From Chitinophagaceae bacterium (GTDB lineage: Bacteria > Bacteroidota > Bacteroidia > Chitinophagales > Chitinophagaceae): a stretch of DNA of 64,000 nucleotides. The DNA lies in NCBI GenBank assembly GCA_947380905.1, contig CANCSS010000005.1, positions 22,955 to 86,954 of the forward strand. The letters run 5' to 3'. Positions within the stretch are counted from its first letter, which is position 1. Each line of letters opens with the position of its first letter. Both the position numbers and the translations under genes were made by a program. Shown here piece by piece: positions 29,246 through 39,992 of the stretch. The notes beneath the pieces are model-generated. The model was not told the DNA's origin. It did not search any database and saw only the letters and a list, made by a program, of their open reading frames with translations.

Positions 29246-29959
29246 TTGAGCATGTTAAGTATTTTATTTGAAGACGATGACATTATTGTATTAAACAAAC
29301 CTGCTGGTTTATTTAGTATCCCCGATCGATTTGGAAAAGAAGTCTCTCTTAAATCCATGTTGCAAGAAAAGTATGGAGAAATATTTACCGTACATCGACT
29401 AGACCAACATACCAGTGGTTTAATTCTTTTTGCCAAAAATGCAGCAGCTCATCAATTGTTAAGTGAGTTATTTGAAGGAAGGACGATTGAAAAAAAATAC
29501 CTAGGCTTGGTCAAAGGCAGGCCTGCACAAGAAGGCAGTATTGACAATCCCATCATGGAACACCCGGTGAAAAAAGGAACGATGGTGATTAACGCCAAAG
29601 GCAAAGCGGCACTAACCACTTATAGCGTTTTAAAATATTACAAACAATATGCTTGGGTGAATTTTCAAATACATACAGGACGCACCCATCAAATCAGGCT
29701 CCATGCCAAACAAATAGGCCATCCCATTGTAGCAGACGACGTATATGGAGATGGAGAAAGCTTATTGCTTTCTTCTATTAAAAAGAAAAATTTTAAGCTA
29801 AGCAAGACCGAAGAGGAAGAAAGGCCCTTGCTTGCTAGACAAGCATTACACGCCCATACCTTGGTTTTTACCTATAAAGAAAAAGAGCTCCGATTAGAAG
29901 CTCCTTTGCCTAAAGATTTAACTGCTTGTTTAAAGCAGTTGGATAAATGGAATAGTTAA
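29246..29959 (+). CDS. RluA-family pseudouridine synthase
   Basis: VLNKPAGLFSIPDR, VHRLDQHTSGLILFAK, TGRTHQIRLHAKQIGHPIVADDVYG. Confidence 0.94.
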   Translation: MSMLSILFEDDDIIVLNKPAGLFSIPDRFGKEVSLKSMLQEKYGEIFTVHRLDQHTSGLILFAKNAAAHQLLSELFEGRTIEKKYLGLVKGRPAQEGSIDNPIMEHPVKKGTMVINAKGKAALTTYSVLKYYKQYAWVNFQIHTGRTHQIRLHAKQIGHPIVADDVYGDGESLLLSSIKKKNFKLSKTEEEERPLLARQALHAHTLVFTYKEKELRLEAPLPKDLTACLKQLDKWNS

Positions 29960-29964
29960 TTCAA

Positions 29965-31377
29965 TTATTGAGGCATTTTCCATCCAAAATATTCATTGGC
30001 ATTGTTGAAACAGATGTCTTGAATGATCTTTCCAGTCCAAGCAATATCATTGGGCAATTCCCCTTCTTCCATTTCTTTACCAAAAAGATTACAAAGAATT
30101 CTTCTGAAATATTCATGTCTTGGATAAGATAAAAAGCTTCTTGAATCTGTTAGCATGCCTACAAAGCGACTCAATAGCCCCATATTACTTAAAGCATTTA
30201 TCTGCTTTTCCATGCCATCCTTCTGATCCATGAACCACCAACCAGAACCAAATTGTACCTTACCCGCCACAGAACCATCATTAAAATTACCAATCATAGA
30301 AGCTATTAATTCATTGTCGGCAGGATTTAAATTATAAATGATAGTTTTTGCTAACTTATCATCTGTATCTAATTTATTTAAGAACTTAGACAAACTAACT
30401 GCTTGTGAAAAATCACCAATACTGTCCCAGCCGGTATCTGGGCCTATTAAATTCAACATTCTTGAATTGTTGTTTCTAAGTGCCCCTAAATGATATTGCT
30501 GAATCCACCCTTTTTTCCAATCCCATTCTGCAAAATGCAATAACATACAAGACTTAAATTTATGCTGTTCTAATACGCTTATATCTTTACCAGCTTTTAC
30601 TGTATCAAAAATAGCATTGATCTCGGCCCCTGTAAAATCCTCCACATAAATTTGCTCTAAACCATGGTCACTCACATTGCATCCCATGGAAGCAAAAAAG
30701 TCGTGCCTGTTTTGTAAAGCATATAAATAATCATCAAAACTACTAATAGAAACTTTGCTTATTTTTTCTAACTTACTTAAATAAACTACAAAATTTGCTG
30801 CGTTGCTTACTTCCATGGCTTTGTCAGGTCTAAAAGCAGGAAGTACTTTTGTAGAAAAACTACTGTCTTTAATGGCTTGATGATGTTCCAAGGTATCAAT
30901 TGGATCGTCCGTAGTACAAATAACACGCACATTCATTTTAGTGATCATTCGTTGGGTTGTAAATTCAGGGCTTTGCAACTGTGCCGAAGCTTGATCGTAT
31001 ACTTTTTTTGCTGAACCTGGATTTAATACCTCCTTAATTCCAAAATAACGTTGCAGCTCTAAATGCGTCCAATGATACAAAGGATTGCGCATCGTATAAG
31101 GAACCGTTTCGGCCCATTTCATAAATTTTTCTTCGTCTGATTTGTTGCCAGTGCAATAAGATTCTTCTACGCCATTGGTTCTTAAAGCACGCCATTTGTA
31201 ATGGTCTCCGGCCAACCAAGCATCGGTTAAATTATTAAAATTGATGTTATTAGCAATTTGATCAGGTGCCAAATGGCAGTGATAATCAATCAATGGCATT
31301 TTAGCAGCAAAATCATGGTATAATTTTTCTGCCGTTTTACTTTGCAATAAAAAATTTTCATCCAAAAAAGCTTTCAT
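29965..31377 (-). CDS. uxaC: Glucuronate isomerase (uronate isomerase)
   Basis: MPLIDYHCHLAPDQIANN, DHYKWRALRTNGV, LLSRFVGMLTDSRSFLSYPRHEYFRRILCNLFG. Confidence 0.97.
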   Translation of the reverse strand: MKAFLDENFLLQSKTAEKLYHDFAAKMPLIDYHCHLAPDQIANNINFNNLTDAWLAGDHYKWRALRTNGVEESYCTGNKSDEEKFMKWAETVPYTMRNPLYHWTHLELQRYFGIKEVLNPGSAKKVYDQASAQLQSPEFTTQRMITKMNVRVICTTDDPIDTLEHHQAIKDSSFSTKVLPAFRPDKAMEVSNAANFVVYLSKLEKISKVSISSFDDYLYALQNRHDFFASMGCNVSDHGLEQIYVEDFTGAEINAIFDTVKAGKDISVLEQHKFKSCMLLHFAEWDWKKGWIQQYHLGALRNNNSRMLNLIGPDTGWDSIGDFSQAVSLSKFLNKLDTDDKLAKTIIYNLNPADNELIASMIGNFNDGSVAGKVQFGSGWWFMDQKDGMEKQINALSNMGLLSRFVGMLTDSRSFLSYPRHEYFRRILCNLFGKEMEEGELPNDIAWTGKIIQDICFNNANEYFGWKMPQ

Positions 31378-31392
31378 AATTTACTTCCTTTT

Positions 31393-33030
31393 TTAAAGAC
31401 TTACGCCACGCTTCCATGGAATAAAATCGTCTTGGTTTAACAATACTGCTTTAGGAGTTACTTCCCCACTTGCAGCTTTAATACAATATGCTAATATTTC
31501 TTCTCCCATTTGTTCAATGGTTTTTTCACCATCAATGATAGGACCCGTATCAATATCAATAATATCGGCCATTCGTTTTGCCAACGCACTGTTACTTGAT
31601 ACTTTAATAGTAGGACAAACTGGATTGCCAGTAGGCGTACCCAGCCCTGTTGTAAATAAAATAAGTGTAGCACCCGATGCTGCTTTACCTGTAGTAGCTT
31701 CTACATCATTGCCTGGCGTACACACTAAATGCAATCCAGCTTTTACTGCAGGCTCGGTATAATCTAATACATCCACAATGGGCGCATTGCCTCCTTTTTT
31801 AGCTGCTCCTGCCGATTTAATCGCATCTGTAATCAATCCATCTTTAATATTTCCAGGAGATGGATTCATATGAAATCCAGAACCCACTTTTAATGCTGCA
31901 TCATTATACGTGGTCATTAATTGAATAAATTTTTTGGCAGCAGCAGGTTCTATGGTGCGATTGATTAATTCTTGTTCTACCCCACATAGTTCTGGAAATT
32001 CAGCCAATAATATTTGACCTCCTAAGGCCACTACTAAATCGGCGCAATAACCAACTGCAGGATTAGCAGATATACCACTAAAACCATCACTGCCCCCACA
32101 TTTAACCCCGATACATAATTTACTTAATGGGGCGGGCGCTCGATTTAACTTATTGGCTTCTATCAAACCTTTGAAAGTAGATTGAATGGCACCAGCCAAT
32201 AATTCAGGTTCACTTTTAGATTGTTGTTGCTCAAAAATTAATAAGGGCTTATTAAAGTTGGGGTTGTGCGCTTTTATTTCTTTTTCAAATTCTGATGATT
32301 GTAAATGTTGACATCCCAAACTTAAAACGGTAATACCAGCCACATTTGGATGGTCTGCATAGGCTGCTAATAATTTACTTAATACAGCTGAATCTTGTCT
32401 AATGCCACCGCATCCACCTTGGTGGTTTAAAAATTTAATGCCGTCTATATTTTCAAAAACTCGGCCTTTTTTAGGCGTTGTCGCTAAATGGATAGGCATT
32501 GAAATATCCTTACCCTCCCTATACGCTGCTAATAATTGCTGCGTATATTGTTTGTACTGATTAGAAACTTCATAGCCCAATTCATTATGCAATGCCTCTT
32601 TAATCACATCCAAATTTCTATTCTCACAAAAAACCGTAGGTATAAATAACCAATAATTAGCTGTACCTACTCTTCCATCTGCACGGTGATACCCATTAAA
32701 TGTTTTATCCTGAAATTTACTTATATCAGGCGCTTGCCAAGTATAATTATAGGGTTGAAAAGCAAATGGTTCTGCCGCATGATTTAAGTTATCGGTTGTC
32801 ATACGCGCCCCCGCTTCCACATCCTTGGTTAATTTACCCACTAATACACCATACATAAAAATAGACGCTCCTTTTTTAAATGCGGTAGGATAAATTTTAT
32901 GTTTTGCAGCGATATCTTCAATGGCGGTAACTTGCTCATTTCCTATTGACACAGTAGCCCCTTTCATTATATTTTGTAGTGCTACCCATACATTGTCTTT
33001 GGGATTAATTTTTAGTACATTTTTCATCAT
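31393..33030 (-). CDS. uxaA: Altronate dehydratase
   Basis: SAF-like N-terminus, GYHRADGRVGTANYWLFIPTVFCENRN, GGCGGIRQDSAVL, GVKCGGSDGFSGISANPAVG. Confidence 0.96.
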   Translation of the reverse strand: MMKNVLKINPKDNVWVALQNIMKGATVSIGNEQVTAIEDIAAKHKIYPTAFKKGASIFMYGVLVGKLTKDVEAGARMTTDNLNHAAEPFAFQPYNYTWQAPDISKFQDKTFNGYHRADGRVGTANYWLFIPTVFCENRNLDVIKEALHNELGYEVSNQYKQYTQQLLAAYREGKDISMPIHLATTPKKGRVFENIDGIKFLNHQGGCGGIRQDSAVLSKLLAAYADHPNVAGITVLSLGCQHLQSSEFEKEIKAHNPNFNKPLLIFEQQQSKSEPELLAGAIQSTFKGLIEANKLNRAPAPLSKLCIGVKCGGSDGFSGISANPAVGYCADLVVALGGQILLAEFPELCGVEQELINRTIEPAAAKKFIQLMTTYNDAALKVGSGFHMNPSPGNIKDGLITDAIKSAGAAKKGGNAPIVDVLDYTEPAVKAGLHLVCTPGNDVEATTGKAASGATLILFTTGLGTPTGNPVCPTIKVSSNSALAKRMADIIDIDTGPIIDGEKTIEQMGEEILAYCIKAASGEVTPKAVLLNQDDFIPWKRGVSL

Positions 33031-34379
33031 CCTAAAATAGTTTTAATTCCAATATTATTAATTTTTTCTTTCCACTTTTCTACTAGATCTATAAATTCTT
33101 GATGATGGCAGAAATTTTTAGTTTCAATGTCTTTTTGGTGCTCTTGTTTCATATACCAAGCAAATGTTGCAAATCCAAGCGCCATTTTTTCTGCTGGCTT
33201 GCCGGTAAGTAAGATAAATTTTTCCATTAAAAACTGATTGCGCATTTTCATTTTTTCTTCAAAATTAATAGCGATGCTGTTCCACTTATGTTGTATAAAA
33301 GGGTTGGCGAAACGCTCTAAAACGCTGTTAGCAAATTGAATGGCTTCTTTTTCTGTAATAGCATCCCCCAAAACACATGGGACAATTTCTTCCATTGCCA
33401 AGCCTGTTATGAAATTATTAAAGGCCTTGTTTTCCATGGCTTTAACTACCGTATCAAAACCTGCCAGGATGGCTAAAGCACAACTAAAAGTATGGGTACC
33501 ATTTAACAACCTTAATTTTAATTCTCTGTATTTTATAATAGAAGGGGCCACCACCACTCTTTCGTCCACAGTTACAAAAGAAATTTTAGGAATGGTAGTT
33601 GGTTTATTCACTTCAATGGCCCACAAGGCAAAGGGTTCACTGCTAATTAACAATTGATCTTTATACCCTAACTTATCTTCTAATTCTTGCATTTCTTTTT
33701 CTTCCAATTTACCAGGCACAATACGATCCACCAAAGTATTACAAAACTCATTTGCTTGATTGATCCAATGAACAAAATCCTCAGGCAAAGCATGCAGTTT
33801 TGCTAGTTTTAATATTATGTCTAATAAAACATTGGCGTTGTTTGGCACTAATTCAGTAGGAAGTATCACCCAACCTTTGTTCACATCTCCATTGAAATAT
33901 TTCCAGCGCGCATACAGTAATGCCAATAATTTAGCAGGAAATGAATGGGGAGCATCAGGACCCAAAGCGTCATTGGTATCTAATACCAACCCAGCTTCCG
34001 TTGTATTAGAAATAATCACTTCTAAGTTTTCATTTTTTGCTAGCTCCACTAATAGCTTCCAATCTTTCTTTGCTTCTACTACACGACTAATGGAACTATT
34101 GATAAATGAATCATTGACAAGTGATCCCTTATATACCCCTCTTATGCAATGGGTAAATAAATTGTCCTGAGATGTAAAATCAGCAATTCCTCCCTGATAG
34201 GTAGACTTAACAACAACTATTTTCCCATTAAAAATTCCTTTTTCATTGGCATGATGAATAAAAAAATCTGGCAGCCCTCTTAACAAGACCCCTGTTCCAA
34301 ATTGCATTACCCGCTCTGGCAATTCATTGAATTTATTCTGTTTGCTTATCCAATCTTTATTTAATAAAGGCCAACTCAT
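33027..34379 (-). CDS. uxaB: Tagaturonate reductase (mannitol dehydrogenase-like family)
   Basis: ERVMQFGTGVLLRGLPDFFIHHANEKG, KLRLLNGTHTFSCALAILAGFDTV; overlaps uxaA by 4 bp. Confidence 0.95.
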   Translation of the reverse strand: MSWPLLNKDWISKQNKFNELPERVMQFGTGVLLRGLPDFFIHHANEKGIFNGKIVVVKSTYQGGIADFTSQDNLFTHCIRGVYKGSLVNDSFINSSISRVVEAKKDWKLLVELAKNENLEVIISNTTEAGLVLDTNDALGPDAPHSFPAKLLALLYARWKYFNGDVNKGWVILPTELVPNNANVLLDIILKLAKLHALPEDFVHWINQANEFCNTLVDRIVPGKLEEKEMQELEDKLGYKDQLLISSEPFALWAIEVNKPTTIPKISFVTVDERVVVAPSIIKYRELKLRLLNGTHTFSCALAILAGFDTVVKAMENKAFNNFITGLAMEEIVPCVLGDAITEKEAIQFANSVLERFANPFIQHKWNSIAINFEEKMKMRNQFLMEKFILLTGKPAEKMALGFATFAWYMKQEHQKDIETKNFCHHQEFIDLVEKWKEKINNIGIKTILG

Positions 34380-34412
34380 TTCTTATTGCTTAGGTTTTGT
34401 ATTTCGATGCAA

Positions 34413-37400
34413 CTATTTAATTAACCAGTTTACCAGTTCTTGTGCCGCTTCAAAATTTTGATATTGTTTAGGTAATTTTCTGCCATCAATATATTCATTG
34501 TACAACCATGGATCGCCTACTACCATCACTTTCCCTTGTCCATAATTGGCTTTAGCTATGACCGGTACGGTACCATTGGTCGCTACTACAGTGGCAGGCG
34601 CTTTAACACTTAAAGCACTTACCTCTTTAAGATGAAATTTTAATTGAGTAGAAAATACCCCATTGTCTTTAACTGCAAATACATTCCCCATTTCAAAAGC
34701 ATTGCCTTTGACCATATTTACCGAATTGTTGGTAGCACTAATACCAAATTTTTGTAATAAAATATTAGTGTGTTCTAAATCTGTATTGGCACTGTCATTG
34801 GTCATAACAAGCAAAGTACCTCCTTGTTTTACCCAGCCAGCAATTAAACTTGCTTCCCTTTCATTCATATAATTAGGATGCAAATTGTCTTTTACATGAT
34901 CCGCATCAATGATGATATATACTTTGCTATTTTTTAAACCAGCTACCGTTGGCGCAGTGATTAATGTATTTAAAATAGCACCCTTATCAATAAATTGTTC
35001 CCCCAAACAAGCAATGCCACTATTACTTAATTCTTCCCAAGCGTAATGCCAACGAAAGTCGTTTCCTTTGGTATCTTTTTTTATTTCATTATTATAAAAA
35101 GCATCGAGTGTAATAATAGGATGCGTTAGTTGATTTAATTTTTCAAAACTACGGGCTTGCACTGCCGCTTGCAAAAGCGCGCCAAATCCTTTGGGATCAT
35201 TGATAACAATAGGCTCACTAAAATAATAATCTAAGCTGCCATCTCTATAGGGAGTACCGCTTAAACCTGAAACAGATACCGTATTATTTAATTCTATATA
35301 GCCATTTTTGTCGGTGACATAGTTGGCTATGATACCTGCATAGGCCTTTTGGGCATTTTGTAAATAACCAGCATCGATATACCCTTTTTTAGCCGCCTTA
35401 AACAATACCCTAGAAAACATAGCTGATGCAGAAGTTTCAAAATAGTTTCGTTTGTCACTTGGAGCATCCAAAATATCATACCACAAACCATTGCTATTTT
35501 GCACTTTTACTATGGCCTTTACATATCTATTTAAAATTTGTAATAAACTATCACGACCAGTTTCATGCAAAGGATAAAAATCCAAAGCGTCTACTAAAGC
35601 CATGCCATACCAACCCATCGCCCTTCCCCAAATATGAGGCGACTTTCCTGTGGTAGGATTGGCCCACTTTTGTTGTTTTTTAGCGTCCCAAGCATGGTAC
35701 ATTAATCCGCTTATTTCATCTCTCGTATAGGTTTCAGCTAAAACAAATTGTCTTGTTATTTCAGCAAAGGCAGAAGTGTCATGAAATACACTAGCATATT
35801 GAGCCATAAAAGCAGCTCCCATATACAAGCCATCTAACCACATCTGATGCGGATAAATATTTTTATGCCACAAGCCCCCCAATTCATTTCGTGGTTGCAA
35901 TAGCCATTGGCGGTACATTTGATCCAATGCCTTTTTATACTTTTCTTTCCCAGTTACTTGGTATAAAGTCAATAGCACTTTTCCATTGTTCAAGTGATCA
36001 ATATTGAATTCTTCGGGCTTATAATCCAAGACTGTGCCATCTTCTTTTACATAATAGTCCATACTATGTTGTATGTATTGAAAATATTGAGGGTCGCCCG
36101 TGGTATACCATAATTCCTCTATCCCCTTTAAAATAACCCCTTGGTCATAACTCCATCTAGCTCTTGTCCCAAGCGCTGGTTTAACAGAAAAAGAATCAGG
36201 CCAAATGCGAATAGAAGTGGCTGCCATTTTTTCTGCCATACTTGTAGCAATGGTTGGAATTAGTTTTTTTAATTGAATGGTATCTATATCAATATGCTGA
36301 GCATGTATAGTCTTTAACATGGGCGTACTAGCTGTTGTAAGGATGGTAGAATTTTTTATAGAAATACTATCCGCTTCTTCCATCTGAATACCCTCTCTAG
36401 ACCTAATAAAACTATTTTTTATGGTAATATTTTTGATAGGCATTTCTGGAATGCCTCTTACAAATAAAGCTTTGCTAGCACCATCGCAAATCACATTTTC
36501 AATATTAAAATTTCTAAAAATAGGCGTCGCTTCTGTGACTGGAAATTTTTGAACTACCACTTTATCTTCTTCACCATTTATTTTTATAGGATCTGTAGCT
36601 GCATAATACATATCAAATAAGATGGCTTCCCCTACAATATCTTTCATGCGAATATTTTTCGCGTAAATATTTTCAACCACGCCTCCTCTTCCTCTCACTG
36701 TTTTAAAACGAAGTCCAATATCGGTTCCAATAAAACTACAACCATCTATATAAATATTTTTAGCGCCTCCACTCATTTCACTACCCACAACAAAACCTCC
36801 ATGGGCATGATACACAGTACAATTTTTTACAATGATATTTTGAGTAGGCATGCCTCTTTTCCTGCCATCTTCATCTCTACCACTTTTAATAGTAATACCA
36901 TCATCCCCTGTATCAAATACACAATCTTCTAAGATGGCATTAGAGCAGCTCTCTAAATCAATGGCATCGGTATTGGTGCCCCACCAAGGATTTTTTACCA
37001 CCATCTTTTTTATAACTAAATTTTTACTCATTAAAAAATGAGTTGTCCAAGCAGGTGAATTTTCAAATGTTACTCCTTCTACCAATACCTGATCACATTT
37101 ACTAATGCGCAACATATTGGGCCTTAAGAAATCTTTAATGCCTTCAAAATCTTGTAAACTTTTTCCTGCTGTTAATTTGCCAATATCTTTTTTGGTGGAC
37201 GCCTCTACTGCAGCCTTAGATGGATACCATGTTTTTTTATCTTCTGTTAAAGCGCCTCCATAGTTTTTCAAATGTCTTCTCCACTCGTCTTCTGATAATT
37301 TATCTTTTTTAATAGGTCTCCAAAACAAACCATTACCATCAAAAATACCTTCCCCAGTAATGGCAATATTATTTTGATTTTCTGCAGATATGGGTGATTG

Positions 37401-37769
37401 ACATCTTGCTGCATCTACCCCCTCGAAAGAAGAAATGACCAAAGGGTATTGTGCAAAATCAGAGGTAAAAATAACCAAAGCCCCTTTGTTCAAATGCAAA
37501 TTGACATTGGAAAGTAAAACGAGAGGGCCTGTTAACCATTGACCCTTAGGTATGACCACAACTCCCCCTCCCTTTTGGTGCATTTTTTGGATGGCATTAT
37601 TGATGGCAATTGTGTTTACAAAATTTCCATTCGCCTGAGCCCCCATAGTAACAATAGAAAGGGTATCTTTTTTGAAACCCGTATTTTTAATAATGAAATT
37701 AGGAATAGTTTGGGCAATTGTATAAAAAGCCATTCCGATACCAAACAGGGTGAAAATCAATCGTTTCAT
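34413..37769 (-). CDS. Multidomain GH28 polygalacturonase - GH105 unsaturated uronyl hydrolase - C-terminal GATase1/DUF4350-like domain
   Basis: GH28: NPWWGTNTDAIDLESCSNAILEDCVFDTGDDGITIKSG, HGGFVVGSEMSGG, LRFKT; GH105: VKPALGTRARWSYDQGVILKGIEELWYTTGDPQYFQYI, WGRAMGWYGMALVDALDFYP; C-term: VYIIIDADHVKDNLHPNYMNEREASLIAGWVKQGGTLLVMTND. Confidence 0.9.
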   Translation of the reverse strand: MKRLIFTLFGIGMAFYTIAQTIPNFIIKNTGFKKDTLSIVTMGAQANGNFVNTIAINNAIQKMHQKGGGVVVIPKGQWLTGPLVLLSNVNLHLNKGALVIFTSDFAQYPLVISSFEGVDAARCQSPISAENQNNIAITGEGIFDGNGLFWRPIKKDKLSEDEWRRHLKNYGGALTEDKKTWYPSKAAVEASTKKDIGKLTAGKSLQDFEGIKDFLRPNMLRISKCDQVLVEGVTFENSPAWTTHFLMSKNLVIKKMVVKNPWWGTNTDAIDLESCSNAILEDCVFDTGDDGITIKSGRDEDGRKRGMPTQNIIVKNCTVYHAHGGFVVGSEMSGGAKNIYIDGCSFIGTDIGLRFKTVRGRGGVVENIYAKNIRMKDIVGEAILFDMYYAATDPIKINGEEDKVVVQKFPVTEATPIFRNFNIENVICDGASKALFVRGIPEMPIKNITIKNSFIRSREGIQMEEADSISIKNSTILTTASTPMLKTIHAQHIDIDTIQLKKLIPTIATSMAEKMAATSIRIWPDSFSVKPALGTRARWSYDQGVILKGIEELWYTTGDPQYFQYIQHSMDYYVKEDGTVLDYKPEEFNIDHLNNGKVLLTLYQVTGKEKYKKALDQMYRQWLLQPRNELGGLWHKNIYPHQMWLDGLYMGAAFMAQYASVFHDTSAFAEITRQFVLAETYTRDEISGLMYHAWDAKKQQKWANPTTGKSPHIWGRAMGWYGMALVDALDFYPLHETGRDSLLQILNRYVKAIVKVQNSNGLWYDILDAPSDKRNYFETSASAMFSRVLFKAAKKGYIDAGYLQNAQKAYAGIIANYVTDKNGYIELNNTVSVSGLSGTPYRDGSLDYYFSEPIVINDPKGFGALLQAAVQARSFEKLNQLTHPIITLDAFYNNEIKKDTKGNDFRWHYAWEELSNSGIACLGEQFIDKGAILNTLITAPTVAGLKNSKVYIIIDADHVKDNLHPNYMNEREASLIAGWVKQGGTLLVMTNDSANTDLEHTNILLQKFGISATNNSVNMVKGNAFEMGNVFAVKDNGVFSTQLKFHLKEVSALSVKAPATVVATNGTVPVIAKANYGQGKVMVVGDPWLYNEYIDGRKLPKQYQNFEAAQELVNWLIK

Positions 37770-37837
37770 AGCGTATTAAATATAGTTAAAAAGCAGTTTT
37801 ATGCAATTGTTTTAGAACTAAAATGAAGCCTTATTTT

Positions 37838-37853
37838 ACGCAAACGATTTCGT
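37838..37853 (+). promoter_or_regulatory. LacI/PurR-type operator candidate ACGCAAACGATTTCGT
   Basis: 14 of 16 positions match E. coli PurR consensus ACGCAAACGTTTGCGT; between divergent GH28-GH105 gene and lacI. Confidence 0.65.
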
Positions 37854-37901
37854 ATGTCTATGAAAAATATGTTAACTTCACATGACTCTAATTTTAAATA
37901 T

Positions 37902-38933
37902 ATGCGCTTTGAATCGATTACCATAAAAGACATTGCAAAGGCCTTAGGGCTTTCTACATCTACAGTAAGCCGTTCTCTTAGTGATAGTTATGAAATAAGT
38001 CTAGAAACCAAGCAAAAAGTTATTAATTATGCTAAAGAGAATAACTACCGACCCAACCCGATTGCCCTAAGTTTAAAGGATAAAAGAAGTCGTTCAATCG
38101 GCATTGTAGTGAGCGAAATTGCCAATAGCTTTCTTTCTCAATCTATTAATGGTATAGAATCCATAGCCAACGAAAAAGGATACAGTGTGATTATTGCCCA
38201 AAGTAAAGAAGATTTTGAAAGAGAAATTTCCTCTATGGAATTTTTAGCCTCCAAAAGTGTAGATGGTATATTAATTTCAGTTTCTAGCAGAACTTCTAAT
38301 TTTGATCACATCAAAAAATTATATGATAGAGGTATGCCCATAGTAAGTTTTGACTGTGTGGTAGATTTTGAAGGAATACATAAAGTAATTCAAGACAATT
38401 ATAAGGCCGCTTATGATGGAACAGTACATTTAATCAATAAAGGATTTAAAAAAATTGCTTGTATTGCTAGTTCCTCGTTTTTATCCATCACCACAGAAAG
38501 GGTAAAGGGATATATTGACGCCTTAAAAAAATACGAACCCCTCTTAAAAATAAGTGATATAGCATATATTGATCATGGTGGATTAAAAGCGGAAGAAATT
38601 TTTGACGCTATGGATAAACTTATGAATCAAAAAGAAAAACCTGATGCGATTTTAACTTGCTCAGATCGCATTACAACAAATGTAATGCGTTATTGTAAAC
38701 AAAATAAAATTGGTATCCCTAATCAATTAGGTTTAATCGGATTTAGCAATTTAGATTTAACAGACATCTTAACTCCATCTTTGTCTATCATTCGTCAACC
38801 AGCTTATGAAATGGGCAGAAAAGCAGCCGAATTACTTATAAAAATGATAGAGAGTAAAAGAGCAATAACTGAATTTGAAACGATGGTCATTCCCTGTCTA
38901 TTATTAGAAAGGGAATCTTGTACTAAGTACTAA
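37902..38933 (+). CDS. LacI-family transcriptional regulator
   Basis: ITIKDIAKALGLSTSTVSRSLSDSYEISLETKQKVINYAKENNYRPNPIALSLKDKRSRSIGIVVSEIANSF; start taken at MRFESITI (track ORF starts 37854). Confidence 0.94.
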   Translation: MRFESITIKDIAKALGLSTSTVSRSLSDSYEISLETKQKVINYAKENNYRPNPIALSLKDKRSRSIGIVVSEIANSFLSQSINGIESIANEKGYSVIIAQSKEDFEREISSMEFLASKSVDGILISVSSRTSNFDHIKKLYDRGMPIVSFDCVVDFEGIHKVIQDNYKAAYDGTVHLINKGFKKIACIASSSFLSITTERVKGYIDALKKYEPLLKISDIAYIDHGGLKAEEIFDAMDKLMNQKEKPDAILTCSDRITTNVMRYCKQNKIGIPNQLGLIGFSNLDLTDILTPSLSIIRQPAYEMGRKAAELLIKMIESKRAITEFETMVIPCLLLERESCTKY

Positions 38934-38994
38934 AGTATAAAATAGTCCCTTACAATTAGGGCCTCACATCACCTGATAAAAATTTCAACCTTTT

Positions 38995-39987
38995 TTATAA
39001 TATTGGTTTCCAATAGCCAAATATTTTTTCAATGGTATATTCATTGACTTCTTTATCTGTTAGTTGATAAGACCAAGTAACTCTTTGCTGCCCTGCTGCT
39101 CCCAAACCCTTGGATTGATATTCGGCATAATAAGCGGTTTTTTCATTGGCTACATTATCCCAATTTTGCCAACCTACAGGCAAAATATGTTTTCCTAAAG
39201 CACATCTAACAAAAACAGTTTTAGCATAGGCTCTCCATGGCCTTCCTAAATATTCCATAGTACAATCATCACTTGAAATTAAATCGCAGTCTAAAAAAAC
39301 ATACCCATATAATTGATGAGGCATGGTTGATGCCGCGGTAACATAAGAATTTGATAAAGATTTAATAGTGCAATTTTTAAAAACGGCTGTGGCATTTCCA
39401 AAAATAAAATCAGTGGTGCCTTCTATATAACAATGATCATACAATTGCATACTTTCATCATTAGTGGCAAATAAAGTGTCTTGATTACCAATAAGATTGC
39501 AATTTTTTAAAATAAATCTACTTCCATTTACGTGCATTGCCACGGCCTGCCCCACTCTACCTGCCTCATTTTTTATAGTTAGATTTTCTATTGTAATATC
39601 ATTACCAAAAACAAACCAAGTAGCAGAAGTGAAAGTAGTATGTTTATTTTTATTAGTCATTGTATCGGTAGAAAAAAACTTACCTGCAAAATCATTATAA
39701 GAAATAATGGTTTGTTCTTTGCTTTCCCCTTTTATACTTAGGTTACTTACCCAGGCAGGAATGGTTACTTTTTCGTGGTACAAACCATTTTTGATAAATA
39801 TAGTTACATGTACAGGGGAATAAGCTCTTACTGCATCAATGGCTTCTTGAATTGTAAAATAATCTCCGGTGCCATCCTTAGCGACCACTAGATTCGGTTT
39901 ATAAGAAGCCCTTACATTGGCTTGTTGAGCCTGCGCAAATGGATGGAGACCAAAAAACAGAGCGGCTATAATTATTATCCTTTTCAT
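38995..39987 (-). CDS. Pectinesterase (CE8)
   Basis: GTGDYFTIQEAIDAV, QAVAMHVNG, GNQDTLFA, YIEGTTDFIFGNATAVF, YLGRPWRAYAKTVFV. Confidence 0.96.
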   Translation of the reverse strand: MKRIIIIAALFFGLHPFAQAQQANVRASYKPNLVVAKDGTGDYFTIQEAIDAVRAYSPVHVTIFIKNGLYHEKVTIPAWVSNLSIKGESKEQTIISYNDFAGKFFSTDTMTNKNKHTTFTSATWFVFGNDITIENLTIKNEAGRVGQAVAMHVNGSRFILKNCNLIGNQDTLFATNDESMQLYDHCYIEGTTDFIFGNATAVFKNCTIKSLSNSYVTAASTMPHQLYGYVFLDCDLISSDDCTMEYLGRPWRAYAKTVFVRCALGKHILPVGWQNWDNVANEKTAYYAEYQSKGLGAAGQQRVTWSYQLTDKEVNEYTIEKIFGYWKPIL

Positions 39988-39992
39988 ATTAA

